DNA of 64,000 nucleotides from Hoyosella sp. YIM 151337 (GCF_026041215.1 NZ_JAPEIQ010000006.1:202146-266145); one strand, 5' to 3'; positions 41,048-49,920 are shown, counted from the stretch's first letter. Translations and numbers: made by a program. The notes: generated by a model not told the origin, from the sequence alone.

Positions 41048-41740
41048 TCAGCCGCCAGCATAGTCCGGGTTTTGCGCCAGGTACGCGTCGGCCTTGATCT
41101 TCAGGGACGTGGAGACGCCCGAGTTCGGCAAACTAGCGCGCACATTCACGACGGTATTGAAGGCGCCGAGCGGCCCGGCGCCGGTAACCGCGGGCACCCT
41201 GAAGTTGGAGGCCGCGACGTTCACGTTCCCAATCGCAATCACGCTGGACGGAACCCCGTCGCGCTTGAGAATCGGGATGTAGTCGTCACCCTCAATGCGC
41301 TGCATACGCACAGTGAGTGGCGCGCTTGGAGTTCCGATGTAGCACTCGCCGCCCACGAGTGGGTTCTGCACATGAATGCGCAGGAACAGGGTGAGATCAA
41401 ACGCGAGCAGGTCGTTGATGACAAGGGGCTTCACAGCCTGCACCTGTGCCGTCACGTTGCCCATTGAACCTAGTGCCCGCGAGACGGCACCCACACCGGT
41501 GACACCGCCGGGGACAGCGAGCGCCTTGCCGTAGATGCCGTGACTGCCGTCCGACGGCGCGACAAACGCCCCATCCTGCACGCCGCCGCTAATCTTCAGG
41601 CCCCCGTCGCTGATCGGGACGACGAAGTTGGCGCTGCGGAACTCGCCGCCCCGAATGAGCACTGTCAAGCAGTGCTGCGCGCTTGGTGAGCTCGCGACGA
41701 ACCCAGGGAAGGCGGGTCTTGCCGTCTTAGATGTGGTCAC
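41048..41740 (-). CDS. Conserved hypothetical protein
   Basis: A 230-residue protein with no recognised domain. Composition is Gly/Val/Asn rich with repeated strand-like stretches, suggesting an all-beta fold. It has two cysteines (AQHCLTV near 24 and GGECYIG near 133). No signal peptide or transmembrane helix is seen at the GTG start (41738-41740, preceded by GGAG). It is 124 bp past the zinc-independent L36 gene on the same strand, so it may be under the same promoter. Function unknown. Confidence 0.65.
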   Translation of the reverse strand: MTTSKTARPAFPGFVASSPSAQHCLTVLIRGGEFRSANFVVPISDGGLKISGGVQDGAFVAPSDGSHGIYGKALAVPGGVTGVGAVSRALGSMGNVTAQVQAVKPLVINDLLAFDLTLFLRIHVQNPLVGGECYIGTPSAPLTVRMQRIEGDDYIPILKRDGVPSSVIAIGNVNVAASNFRVPAVTGAGPLGAFNTVVNVRASLPNSGVSTSLKIKADAYLAQNPDYAGG

Positions 41741-41864
41741 AGGTGACTCCTCGCCGCTTGCCGCTGCGCGGTAGCTGGTGTCAGCGTTGCTGATTCATTC
41801 TGTCTACCGCACAGCGGCGGCAACCGCGCGAAGTTAAGTCACACTATAACTACGACCTGGGCGG

Positions 41865-41987
41865 TCAGCCCTGCCGAGCCTTGAATCGTGGCTCCTTCTT
41901 GTTAATCACGAACACCTTGCCCCGGCGCTTGACGACCTGAGCACCTGGCTTGTTCTTCAGTGACCGCAGTGATTTGCGGACCTTCAT
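41865..41987 (-). CDS. rpmJ: Ribosomal protein L36, zinc-independent (C-minus) paralogue
   Basis: A 40-residue frame ([17 protein letters not shown] at its N-terminus, basic throughout). It matches the YkgO/RpmJ2-type L36, which lacks the zinc-binding Cys/His cluster of the ordinary protein: no cysteine is present. AGGAGG lies six bases before the ATG. In zinc shortage such paralogues replace the zinc-containing L36, freeing zinc. A Zur-like box lies 19-33 bp upstream. Confidence 0.93.
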   Translation of the reverse strand: MKVRKSLRSLKNKPGAQVVKRRGKVFVINKKEPRFKARQG

Positions 41988-42005
41988 GGCTGCCTCCTAG
42001 CTACA

Positions 42006-42020
42006 CGATAATGATTTTCA
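42006..42020. promoter_or_regulatory. Zur-like box upstream of the L36 paralogue
   Basis: CGATAATGATTTTCA reads TGAAAATCATTATCG on the gene strand, close to the palindrome TGAAAATnATTTTCA recognised by Zur in actinobacteria (two to three mismatches). Confidence 0.7.
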
Positions 42021-42045
42021 CTATAGCTAGCAGCGCGCAATCTTC

Positions 42046-42621
42046 CTAAGCGACGAGGGCGACGTCGCCAGCCAGAGTCTCGATCGCGTGACGAATCTGT
42101 GCCACCACCTCGGCGTCAGCCCCTGGTCGCACCTCCGCGAAGCGCTGGTAGGCACCGCCAATGGAGACCGAAACCCCCTCGACAACTTTGCCCCCGGCGA
42201 TTCCAACCGACTTGCGAGCGTCGTCATGCGCCCAGGTGCCGCCATACTGACCGGCCGCGATCCCAGCGACTGCAACGGGCTTGTCCTTGATCGCACCCTC
42301 CCCGAAAGGACGAGACAGCCAGTCAATTGCGTTCTTGAGGACCGCGGGCAGGGTGCCGTTGTATTCGGGCGTCACCAGGAAAAGCGCATCCGCACGCTCA
42401 ACCGCACTTCGGAGTTCCGCGGCAGGCTGCGGCAACTCAGTGGGGCTATCGATGTCTTCGGAGTAAAACGGCACCGAACCGAGGCCCTCGACTATTTCGA
42501 CTTGCACACCGGCAGGCGCGTTCGCCACCGCCAGTTCCGCCAGCTCCCTGTTCAAGGATCCGCCGCGAAGGCTGCCAACAAGTACTGCCACCTTTGCGGT
42601 CTTCCCGTTGTTCGTTCCCAT
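42046..42621 (-). CDS. NADPH-dependent FMN reductase family protein
   Basis: A 191-residue flavodoxin-fold reductase. GSLRGGSLNRELAELA binds the FMN phosphate and TPEYNGTLPAVLKNAIDWLSRP is the family signature. Members reduce quinones, azo compounds, chromate or FMN. The ATG at 42619-42621 follows GGAGGG; an earlier start at 42645 is less likely. Divergent from a TetR gene with a palindrome between them, suggesting induction by an electrophile or quinone. Confidence 0.9.
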   Translation of the reverse strand: MGTNNGKTAKVAVLVGSLRGGSLNRELAELAVANAPAGVQVEIVEGLGSVPFYSEDIDSPTELPQPAAELRSAVERADALFLVTPEYNGTLPAVLKNAIDWLSRPFGEGAIKDKPVAVAGIAAGQYGGTWAHDDARKSVGIAGGKVVEGVSVSIGGAYQRFAEVRPGADAEVVAQIRHAIETLAGDVALVA

Positions 42622-42681
42622 ACTGCCCTCCAGTGCTTGCGTCAATCGGCTGCGGCAGTGCCGCTCACATACAGTTCAAAC

Positions 42682-42695
42682 CGGACCGTGGTCCG
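42682..42695. promoter_or_regulatory. Palindrome between FMN reductase and tetR
   Basis: CGGACC-GT-GGTCCG, perfect 6-bp arms around two bases, in the 132-bp divergent region. Likely TetR operator. Confidence 0.55.
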
Positions 42696-42753
42696 CTTAA
42701 TTCCAGCGCGCACGTATAGTGGCAATCGTCACACCACTGGATGCGCGGTTACG

Positions 42754-43383
42754 ATGCCCTCGATGACGAATCCGCGTCCCGACCCCGTCGGCATAAACTT
42801 CGCGCCAGGCCCTCCGATAGCGCGGGCAGATGCGGTGCGCAACCGAGAACGTCTCATCTGCAGCGCTCGGGAGATCGTCCGCACGGAGGGCGCCGCAGCG
42901 CTCACCATGGAGCGGCTCGCGCAGCACGCAGGCGTGGGCAAAGGGACGGTATTCCGGCGATTCGGCAGCCGTTCCGGGCTTATGTTCGCCCTCCTCGACG
43001 AGGCTGAGAAAGAAATCCAGCACGGGTATCTCTTTGGCCCGCCACCACTTGGTCCCGGTGCGCCGCCGCTTGATCGCCTGCTTGCATACGGAGAGGCGCG
43101 ATTGCGGTTTCTTCTCGAGCACGGCGACTTGCAACTGCAAGCGGAGCGAGAACCGTTCGAGTCATTCCGGGCCCCGCCTCGCATCGTCGAACACACCCAT
43201 GTGACGAATCTCTTGACCGAGGCCCAGGTGACGATTGACCCACGTTTGCTCGCCTACTCGCTTCTCAGCTGCCTCGCCACGCCCAATGTGCTTTATCAGC
43301 ATCACTCACAAGGTATTTCCCTTGATGATCTCGTGGCCGCATGGGAATACCTCGTGATACGGAGCGTCGCCCCCGGGCGGTGA
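42754..43383 (+). CDS. TetR-family regulator
   Basis: About 209 residues. The HTH covers SAREIVRTEGAAALTMERLAQHAGVGKGTVFRRFGSR in family pattern; the rest is a helical ligand domain with a C-terminal extension of TetR_C type. Two ATGs, at 42754 and 42763, are possible; neither has a strong ribosome site, so the mRNA may be leaderless. Divergent from the FMN reductase gene, its probable target. Confidence 0.9.
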   Translation: MPSMTNPRPDPVGINFAPGPPIARADAVRNRERLICSAREIVRTEGAAALTMERLAQHAGVGKGTVFRRFGSRSGLMFALLDEAEKEIQHGYLFGPPPLGPGAPPLDRLLAYGEARLRFLLEHGDLQLQAEREPFESFRAPPRIVEHTHVTNLLTEAQVTIDPRLLAYSLLSCLATPNVLYQHHSQGISLDDLVAAWEYLVIRSVAPGR

Positions 43384-43399
43384 ATACCGCCCACGGGAC

Positions 43400-43419
43400 T
43401 GTGGCTACCGCCACAAGCT
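43400..43419 (+). terminator. Hairpin after tetR
   Basis: TGTGGC-TACC-GCCACA (43400-43415), followed by a short AAGCTTTT stretch. Small but well placed, 17 bp past the stop. Confidence 0.5.
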
Positions 43420-43435
43420 TTTGTGCGAGCAAGGA

Positions 43436-43451
43436 CTTCACGATCGTGAAG
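43436..43451. promoter_or_regulatory. Perfect palindrome before marR
   Basis: CTTCACGATCGTGAAG, a perfect 16-bp palindrome 17 bp before the MarR start. Probable autoregulatory operator. Confidence 0.6.
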
Positions 43452-43467
43452 CCTTAACATTCTCGGT

Positions 43468-43944
43468 ATGGCGGACGACCCCGGGCTCTTTAACGACCCC
43501 AGAATCACGCTGATGGGCCTCTTCGTTGAGGCGCACGGTGCGCTTACCGCGCGAACAGCAAGTCAGATCAGCGAGCATGAACTCGCACCCGCGGAGTTCG
43601 AGGCATTGCTGCGCCTGAGCCGTAGCGCGGAGCGCAGTCTCCGCATGTCCGATCTTGCCGCGCAAGCGGGGCTCACCAACAGTGGGGCGACTCGCCTCGT
43701 CGATCGCCTCGAATCACGTGGCCTCCTGACGCGGGAAACTAGCCCCGATGACCGGCGCGGAACCACAGCCGTTATCACTGACAAGGGCATCGACAAGGTC
43801 TTGGAGGTCCTGCCAGGACACCTCACGATCGTGCAGGATGCTTTCCTCGATGGCGTCCCAGCCGACGTGCGCGCGCCATTTTTCGAGGCGCTACGGGCAA
43901 TCCGCGACCATCTCCGGCCAGATGCAGAGCGCGACGCTCGCTGA
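43468..43944 (+). CDS. MarR-family regulator
   Basis: A 158-residue winged-helix regulator: [15 protein letters not shown], recognition helix [20 protein letters not shown] and wing [13 protein letters not shown] are typical. A perfect palindrome precedes the start, suggesting autoregulation. The next gene is nadE, 32 bp on, in the same direction; a functional link is not evident. Ligand unknown. Confidence 0.92.
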   Translation: MADDPGLFNDPRITLMGLFVEAHGALTARTASQISEHELAPAEFEALLRLSRSAERSLRMSDLAAQAGLTNSGATRLVDRLESRGLLTRETSPDDRRGTTAVITDKGIDKVLEVLPGHLTIVQDAFLDGVPADVRAPFFEALRAIRDHLRPDAERDAR

Positions 43945-43976
43945 CTCAGCGGGGACCCCAAGTATTGTGGGTCCTC

Positions 43977-44822
43977 ATGGACGGTCTGCGTGAAGCTATC
44001 CGGCGTGAACTGCGGGTCACACCCGAAATCGACCCTGCCTCTGAGATCCGGCGCCGAGTCGATTTTCTGAAGAACTACCTCGCCACGACCGGTACTGAAG
44101 GCTTCGTCCTGGGGATAAGCGGCGGACAGGACAGCGCACTCGCCGGCAAACTGTGTCAGATTGCGGTATCCGAGCTGCGCACCGACGGCGCTGTGGCGCG
44201 GTTCGTCGCCGTGCGGCTGCCGTACGGCGTCCAGGCAGACGAGTCCGACGCCCAAGTGGCGATCGACTTCATCGAGCCTGACCACACGGTGACAGTGAAC
44301 ATCAAAGCGGGCACCGACTCGATCACAGCGGAAACGTCCCAAGCTTTAGCCAGCGTCCAAAGCGCGGACAGCGCCACCGGCATCAGCGACTTCGTGCGCG
44401 GCAATATCAAGGCGCGCAAGCGCATGATCGCCCAATACGCACTTGCGGGCCAGCTCAGGATGCTCGTGGCCGGTACCGATCATGCGGCCGAGGCCATCAC
44501 CGGATTCTTCACCAAATTCGGCGACGGCGGCGCCGACGTCATGCCCCTCGCGGGGCTGACCAAAAGGCAAGGCAAACAGCTACTTCAGGCGCTCGGCTCG
44601 CCCGAGAGCATCTGGCAAAAGGTCCCGACCGCAGATCTCGAAGACGGCCGTCCCGCGCTTCCCGACGAGGCGGCGCTCGGCGTGACCTATGAGGAGATCG
44701 ACAACTATCTCGAGGGCGGTGACGTGAGCGCTGCGGCCGCGCAGCGACTCGAGTCCCTATACCTGGCGTCACGGCACAAGCGGACCGTCCCGGTCACACC
44801 GTTCGACGACTGGTGGCTTTAG
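43977..44822 (+). CDS. nadE: Ammonia-dependent NAD synthetase
   Basis: A 281-residue NAD synthetase that amidates nicotinate adenine dinucleotide, the final step of NAD synthesis. The PP-loop [34 protein letters not shown] and [11 protein letters not shown] are conserved. No glutaminase domain is attached, so it uses free ammonia (short E. coli-type), unlike the long enzyme of M. tuberculosis. The ATG at 43977 is chosen over a TTG 12 bases upstream. Its 3' end overlaps the convergent VKOR gene by 54 bp. Confidence 0.95.
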   Translation: MDGLREAIRRELRVTPEIDPASEIRRRVDFLKNYLATTGTEGFVLGISGGQDSALAGKLCQIAVSELRTDGAVARFVAVRLPYGVQADESDAQVAIDFIEPDHTVTVNIKAGTDSITAETSQALASVQSADSATGISDFVRGNIKARKRMIAQYALAGQLRMLVAGTDHAAEAITGFFTKFGDGGADVMPLAGLTKRQGKQLLQALGSPESIWQKVPTADLEDGRPALPDEAALGVTYEEIDNYLEGGDVSAAAAQRLESLYLASRHKRTVPVTPFDDWWL

Positions 44823-45269
44823 CGCCGCTAACCTCACCGCGCCAGTTATGACCAGCGGCATGGCGGCCCACACCACCATGCAATAGGGGCACAAAGCCTC
44901 TAGCACAACGGTGCTTTGATACACCAGCCACACCGCGAACCCGGTTGCGGCGATCACTCCGGCAAGGTGGACCCACGCCACCGACCGTGGTATCCGCACC
45001 TGCCCCAGCGCGAGCACGCCCACCGCTGCCACTAGTGGGAAGCCCGCAAGGCCGAGATACGTATTCGGGAAACCGAACACCTCGGCCTGCCAGGACAGCA
45101 GCACTCGCCCGCACGAGAATGCTGCGCCCAAGTCACATACGGGCACGTATCCGGGGTCACTGAACATGCGGATGCGCTCGAGGGTCAGCAGGACTGCTGC
45201 CGCGAAGCCCGCTGCTCCCCCAGCAATCAGCAGTGATCCGGTGACGCGCGCACCAGGCCTTCTACGCAT
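44769..45269 (-). CDS. Vitamin K epoxide reductase (VKOR) family protein
   Basis: A 166-residue membrane protein with four to five helices. The four key cysteines are present: the loop pair Cys45 and Cys53 ([11 protein letters not shown]) and the active-site CPYC (Cys127, Cys130). Bacterial VKOR reoxidises DsbA-like proteins using menaquinone in disulfide-bond formation. The ATG at 45267-45269 overlaps the hydrolase stop by 8 bp. Its last 17 codons overlap nadE in antisense. Confidence 0.9.
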   Translation of the reverse strand: MRRRPGARVTGSLLIAGGAAGFAAAVLLTLERIRMFSDPGYVPVCDLGAAFSCGRVLLSWQAEVFGFPNTYLGLAGFPLVAAVGVLALGQVRIPRSVAWVHLAGVIAATGFAVWLVYQSTVVLEALCPYCMVVWAAMPLVITGAVRLAALKPPVVERCDRDGPLVP

Positions 45270-46011
45270 CCGTGGCCCGCACGAATTCAAGCACTTCGGC
45301 GTTGCAGCGCTCGGGATGGTCGAAGGGAATCTCGTGTTTCGCCCCAGGGATAATCTCAAGACGTGCACCTGGCAGCGAACGGGCGATCAGTTCTGTGTGC
45401 GCTGTCCGAACGACATCCCGTTCTCCCGCGATTACCAGCGCCGGGACGTGCGTGCGCCGCAGCCTGACCGGGTCGAGGTGCGGATGATTCGTCATCAGTG
45501 TCACACGCGCCAGAGCTGGGGCTGCGCGCCGGGTGCCGCGGGCCAGGACAGCAAGTGCAGCGCGCTGAACCGCCAGCACAGCCCGCGTCCATGCGTGCAG
45601 CCCGGTGGGATCGAGGTTTGCCCCCACAACCACGGCGGAACGTACCCGCTGCGGGTGGTCACTAATGAGCTGCAGCACGATGTTGCCGCCATCGCTGTAT
45701 CCGAAAAAGTGTGCCGAACGGACCTTCAGTTCGTCCAGCACGGCCAGAACGTCGCTGGCGAACAGCGGGAAATCCCACGGGACCGTGCCGTGGCTTGACC
45801 TGCCGTGACCACGAGTGTCGATCGCGATCACGCGATAGTGTTCAGCGAAGGCGCCGATTTGCTGATCAAGTGAGCGCAGGTCTTCGCCATTGCCATGCAA
45901 CAGAACCAGGGGTGCACTCGAATCCCGGCCGTACGTCTCGAAGTGGATGTGTGCGTCTCCGGTCCGTACGTGCCCGGACGCCACCGGGCCGCCTGACTCC
46001 GCGTTTCCCAT
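45262..46011 (-). CDS. Alpha/beta hydrolase
   Basis: A 249-residue alpha/beta hydrolase with nucleophile Ser106 in GYSDGG, an oxyanion HGNGEDL loop, acid in GERDVVR and base in GAKHEI. It resembles 3-oxoadipate enol-lactonase or non-heme haloperoxidase-type enzymes; substrate cannot be read. It is upstream of and overlapping with VKOR, so the two are co-transcribed. Divergent from the restriction gene across 80 bp. Confidence 0.88.
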   Translation of the reverse strand: MGNAESGGPVASGHVRTGDAHIHFETYGRDSSAPLVLLHGNGEDLRSLDQQIGAFAEHYRVIAIDTRGHGRSSHGTVPWDFPLFASDVLAVLDELKVRSAHFFGYSDGGNIVLQLISDHPQRVRSAVVVGANLDPTGLHAWTRAVLAVQRAALAVLARGTRRAAPALARVTLMTNHPHLDPVRLRRTHVPALVIAGERDVVRTAHTELIARSLPGARLEIIPGAKHEIPFDHPERCNAEVLEFVRATDA

Positions 46012-46091
46012 TACGGTCCTGGCCTCCTGCTCGCTTTACACGCTTCGCACCGCGTCTCAACCTGACGGCGCGCCGGCATTACAGTGACGGG

Positions 46092-47177
46092 GTGCACGAC
46101 GACTCTAGTTTCCTGCCTCTTGGTGCTGCTGCGCACGTCGGCGCACCGGGCACGCACCAGGCGGACGCACTATTCGATTTGGAGGAGCTCGGCGCACACC
46201 CCTTTAGTACAGGAGTCCCCGATCCGGTCGTCGATGAGATAGCGGCGGCGCTCCGGCGCGCTGATCCGCGGGGTGAGCGATTCGCCGCCGTTTTCCGGGC
46301 AACCTTCGATCAGTTGTACGACGGTCAGCACACTGGACGATACTGCTGGGACCAGTTGTACAAGACAGAGAAGACGCATTTCGGCACGCTGATCGAGATC
46401 AACTTGCGCCGCGAGTTCGGTGATGTGCTGCACGATGGCGAGCTACTCGACTACAAGGTCCGCGGCCACGATGTTGACTGCAAGTTCTCGCAGCGCTCCG
46501 GCGGCTGGATGCTGCCGCCGGAGGCTATCGGGCACGTGATTCTCGCGTGCACGGCGAGCGACCAGGCGGGCACGTGGAGTGTCGGCGTCGTCCGTGCCCG
46601 GCCCGAGACGTGTCGGCTGAGTGTGAACCGCGACGGCAAGACCGCGCTGACTCCCGCCGGCGTAGCGGGAATCGTCTGGCTGCACCAGGACGCCGAATTG
46701 CCCCCGAACGTCTTGCTCCGGGTGGACCCCGCAGTGGTGACTGGCATTTTCGCCTTCCCTACCGGCCAGCAGCGCGTCAACGAACTGTTCCGCAGAGTCA
46801 CTAATCGCCGGATCGGACGCAACACGGTGGCTACCGTGGCGGAGCAGGATGACTACATGAAGCGGGTGCGCGCGAACGGTGGCGCCCGCTCCACGCTGCA
46901 GGCAGAAGGCATCGTGATCACTGGCGGAGATTATGTTGCGCACCGCGCGATTGCTCGTGCCCTTGGCGCAGAGGTACCGCAGCCCGGCGAGTTCGTAAGC
47001 ATCCGGGTTGTTCCCGCGCTGCCTACCGATGCGGCCCCGACCGCTGAGATCGAAGGTTCGCTATGGCGTCAGGCACGCACGGGCGAAGCGGCGGTGACTG
47101 CTGCGCCAACGCTGCCTGCCGCCCGCCGCGACGTAGCCGCGGCACGCTTGGATGACCTCCTCATCCCGCTGCTTTGA
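46092..47177 (+). CDS. NaeI-type (type IIE) restriction endonuclease
   Basis: About 361 residues. The sequence matches the NaeI family: DQLYDGQHTGRYCWDQLYKTEKT, the catalytic GHDVDCKFSQRSGGWMLPPEA (Asp/Lys type active site), PPNVLL, GQQRVNELFR and EQDDYMKRVR. NaeI cuts GCCGGC and needs a second effector copy bound by its C-terminal CAP-like domain, here from about residue 200. Recognition of GCCGGC is inferred from family. The GTG at 46092 leaves about 30 extra N-terminal residues; a TTG at 46179 would match NaeI length better. The methylase gene converges on it and overlaps it by 17 bp. Confidence 0.92.
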   Translation: MHDDSSFLPLGAAAHVGAPGTHQADALFDLEELGAHPFSTGVPDPVVDEIAAALRRADPRGERFAAVFRATFDQLYDGQHTGRYCWDQLYKTEKTHFGTLIEINLRREFGDVLHDGELLDYKVRGHDVDCKFSQRSGGWMLPPEAIGHVILACTASDQAGTWSVGVVRARPETCRLSVNRDGKTALTPAGVAGIVWLHQDAELPPNVLLRVDPAVVTGIFAFPTGQQRVNELFRRVTNRRIGRNTVATVAEQDDYMKRVRANGGARSTLQAEGIVITGGDYVAHRAIARALGAEVPQPGEFVSIRVVPALPTDAAPTAEIEGSLWRQARTGEAAVTAAPTLPAARRDVAAARLDDLLIPLL

Positions 47178-48156
47178 CCACACGTAGCGCGTGGCGGCGC
47201 GGAACGCTGCCCCGTGCGCCCGCCAGCATCCGGCTGATCGACGCGCCGATCGCCGCGGCAACCGGCGGTGGGAAGGCATTGCCAATCTGCCGGTACGCGG
47301 CGGTCTTGCGCCCGAAGAATTGCCACTCCGGTGGGAAGCCCTGCAGCGCAGCCACCATCTCGAGTGTGAGTCTCGGCGTGAAGTCGGCCGGGGTCTCAGC
47401 GCCGGGCGGAGCATCAGCGATGCCCTTACCGTCCACGCCGAGTGCTAACCAGCTGGCGCGAGCACGCGTGGGCCCAAGATCTGGCCCGCCGTGTTTGCGC
47501 GACCCCCCGACGATCGTCGGGCCGATCCCCTTGGCTCCTCCTGCCCAGCGGCGCGCTCCAGACCACCCGTCTCGCGCCATCAAGGGATACAGCGTTTCGC
47601 CGACCGTGGGCGGCGTTCCTTTCGCGCCCGGCCACTCGAAACGTCGCATATGGCGCCGTTTGGCAGCCACGAGAATGAACCGCGGCCGAAGTTGCGGAAC
47701 CCCGAACTCCGAGGCGTTAAGAACCTGCCAGTCGGCGTCGTACCCCAGGGAATCGAGCCGCTCGAGGATTGACTGCCGGTAGGGAGCGAACCGCGCGCTG
47801 GAAAGCCCGCGAACATTCTCGAGCAACACAGCGGCAGGCCGCGCCTGCGCTACAAGCCGAAGTGCCTCCGGAAAGAGGTCACGCTCATCGTCCGCGCCGA
47901 GTTGGTGCCCCGCGATCGAGAACGGCGGACAGGGCACTCCGCCCGCCAGCAGATCGATCCCGCGGAAATCACGGCCCCGAACCTCCCGTACGTCACCCTC
48001 GTGGATCTTCCAGTCCGGCCGGTTGAGCCGCAACGTTTCACAGGGCTCGGGCTCGATCTCGACAGCGAGCTCATGCCGGAACCCAGCGGTCTCAAGTCCG
48101 AGTGACTGCCCGCCTGCTCCAGCGCAGATCTCCAAGCACGTCAACTCCTCCGTCAC
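47161..48156 (-). CDS. C5-cytosine DNA methyltransferase (cognate of the NaeI-type enzyme)
   Basis: A 331-residue m5C methyltransferase. Motif I is CLEICAGAGGQSLGLE, motif IV with the catalytic cysteine is GVPCPPFS, motif VI VLLENVRG, motif VIII QLRPRFILVA, and motif X GNAFPPPVAAAIG; the variable target-recognition region lies between VIII and IX. The GTG at 48154-48156 follows GGAGGA; 72 codons of open frame before it have no family support. It should protect the restriction site. About 250 bp upstream to the ThrE-like gene hold nothing recognisable. Confidence 0.93.
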   Translation of the reverse strand: MTEELTCLEICAGAGGQSLGLETAGFRHELAVEIEPEPCETLRLNRPDWKIHEGDVREVRGRDFRGIDLLAGGVPCPPFSIAGHQLGADDERDLFPEALRLVAQARPAAVLLENVRGLSSARFAPYRQSILERLDSLGYDADWQVLNASEFGVPQLRPRFILVAAKRRHMRRFEWPGAKGTPPTVGETLYPLMARDGWSGARRWAGGAKGIGPTIVGGSRKHGGPDLGPTRARASWLALGVDGKGIADAPPGAETPADFTPRLTLEMVAALQGFPPEWQFFGRKTAAYRQIGNAFPPPVAAAIGASISRMLAGARGSVPRRHALRVVKAAG

Positions 48157-48404
48157 CGGTTCCTCCAATGCCCGCCGCCTGATTGTCGTCTCGCACCGTA
48201 CGGTATCGGTCTGACAAGTTTTGCTCCTGCGCAACACACCAGGTTCAGTATGTGAAGCGACCACCCCCACATCGCACTCCGGAACGGGACTCGCCATCAT
48301 GGAAGAAGAACGGTTCACTAGCTGTTGCGAGTTGGGTGGCTGCAGAGCTGCAGCACTTGCCTCAACAATCACGCCACATTCCGCGAGAGGGGACGTAATC
48401 CAGC

Positions 48405-49838
48405 ATGAGCAGGTGGTCGCAGCGCCTCACGTCGATGCTGTTCGGCGAACGCGCACAACCAGCGACTATCGACACCGCGGCGTTGCCAGCGATCCTCCCG
48501 CTGCAACCGATCGATCTCACCGATGACGCTGCGGTAACCGAAACACTGGACCTCGCTGTCCGCGTCGGCGCCGTCCTGCTGGACTCAGGGACCGGAGCGA
48601 TAGACACGCAAACCCAGATCCAGTTCGTCGCCTCGACCTACGGCCTCGAGCAATGTGAAGTCGATGTGACTTACAACTCGATCTTCATCACCGCGCATCG
48701 CGGCGCCGCTATGCCTCCGGCGACCACGATGCGCGTGGTGCACCACCGCTCCCTGGATTTCTCCCGGCTCTCCGCCGTCGACCGGCTGCTCCGGCGGATG
48801 CGCAATCGCGCGCTGACACCGGCGCAGGCGCACCGGATTCTCGACACGATCGTGTCCGCGCCGCACCCATATCCGCGCTGGGTGGCGGGACTTGGCTGGT
48901 CTGGGCTCGCCGCGGCGGTGGCTGTGCTGCTCGGCGCCGGACCGGTGATCGCAATCGTTGCGTTTCTGACAACCGTGGTGATCTACCGGACCAACCTCGC
49001 GCTCAACAAGCTCGGCCTGCCGTTGTTCTTCCAGCAAGTGGTGGGCGGAATCATCGCGACGATCCCGGCGCCGATCATGTACGCGCTGAGCGGCCCCCTC
49101 GGTATTACCGTGCACCCCTCGCAGATTGTGGCAACCGGGATCGTCGTGCTTCTTGCCGGGCTCTCGCTCGTCGGCTCCGTGCAAGACGCCATCACCGGAG
49201 CGCCAATTACTGCGTCGGCACGTCTTCTCGAGGTCGTGATGATGACCGCCGGCATCATCACCGGTGTCGCGCTGACCTTGCAAGTGAGCCAGCAGCTTGG
49301 CGCTGAGCTGCCGATGATCGGGACCACCCTGGTACAGGGCTTCACCCGCATGCCGGTGCAGATACTGGCGGGTGCGGTCGCCGCAATGTCGTTCGCACTC
49401 GCGAGTTATGCGGAGCGGCGCGCGCTGACAGCGGCAGCGCTGGGCGGCGCCGCGGGGATGGCAACCTTCCTCATCACCGTCAACGCGCAAGCAGGCACTC
49501 TCGCAGCCGCTGGCACAGCAGCGATTCTCGTGGGCTTCGCGGGTGGTCTCGTTGCTCGCCGCGCGCTGGTACCACCCCTGGTCGTCGCGGTGGCGGGAAT
49601 CACCCCGCTCCTGCCAGGCCTCTCGATCTACCGCGGTCTGTATGGGCTGGTCGCAGATGACCGGTTTGAGGGAATAGCTAACCTCGCCAACGCGCTCGCG
49701 ATCGGTGTGGCACTCGCGGCGGGTGTCGTGCTCGGCGAGTGGATGGCGCGCACACTGCGCCGTCCACAGTTGCCATTCCGCCCCGTGGTGGTCTCGACGC
49801 GCTTCCTGCCCCGCCCGTGGGCCCGTTCGAACACTTAG
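48405..49838 (+). CDS. Threonine/serine exporter family protein (ThrE-like)
   Basis: A 477-residue ThrE-type exporter. A hydrophilic N-terminal domain of about 150 residues (LDLAVRVGAVLLDSGTGA is the family hallmark) is followed by ten hydrophobic segments that form the fused ThrE and ThrE_2 modules. It exports threonine or serine in Corynebacterium glutamicum homologues; here the substrate is inferred. It lies inside the restriction-modification cluster, between the methylase and the Vsr gene. Confidence 0.9.
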   Translation: MSRWSQRLTSMLFGERAQPATIDTAALPAILPLQPIDLTDDAAVTETLDLAVRVGAVLLDSGTGAIDTQTQIQFVASTYGLEQCEVDVTYNSIFITAHRGAAMPPATTMRVVHHRSLDFSRLSAVDRLLRRMRNRALTPAQAHRILDTIVSAPHPYPRWVAGLGWSGLAAAVAVLLGAGPVIAIVAFLTTVVIYRTNLALNKLGLPLFFQQVVGGIIATIPAPIMYALSGPLGITVHPSQIVATGIVVLLAGLSLVGSVQDAITGAPITASARLLEVVMMTAGIITGVALTLQVSQQLGAELPMIGTTLVQGFTRMPVQILAGAVAAMSFALASYAERRALTAAALGGAAGMATFLITVNAQAGTLAAAGTAAILVGFAGGLVARRALVPPLVVAVAGITPLLPGLSIYRGLYGLVADDRFEGIANLANALAIGVALAAGVVLGEWMARTLRRPQLPFRPVVVSTRFLPRPWARSNT

Positions 49839-49920
49839 CGAACAGTGACAACGAACATTGACACAGTAATGATTGGTATACTCTGCCGAATTGCAACACC
49901 TGGGCGAACTGGAGAGTCGT

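Noticed and set aside
46092-48156. Avoidance of GCCGGC sites as a mark of a long-resident restriction system
   Set aside because: The hexamer is readily found in the window (for example near 190, 2590 and 3310), so no avoidance is apparent by eye; a proper count was not possible.
49859-49883. Sigma-70-type promoter TTGACA...TATACT
   Set aside because: Both hexamers are excellent, but the spacer is only 13 bp, too short for a normal promoter.
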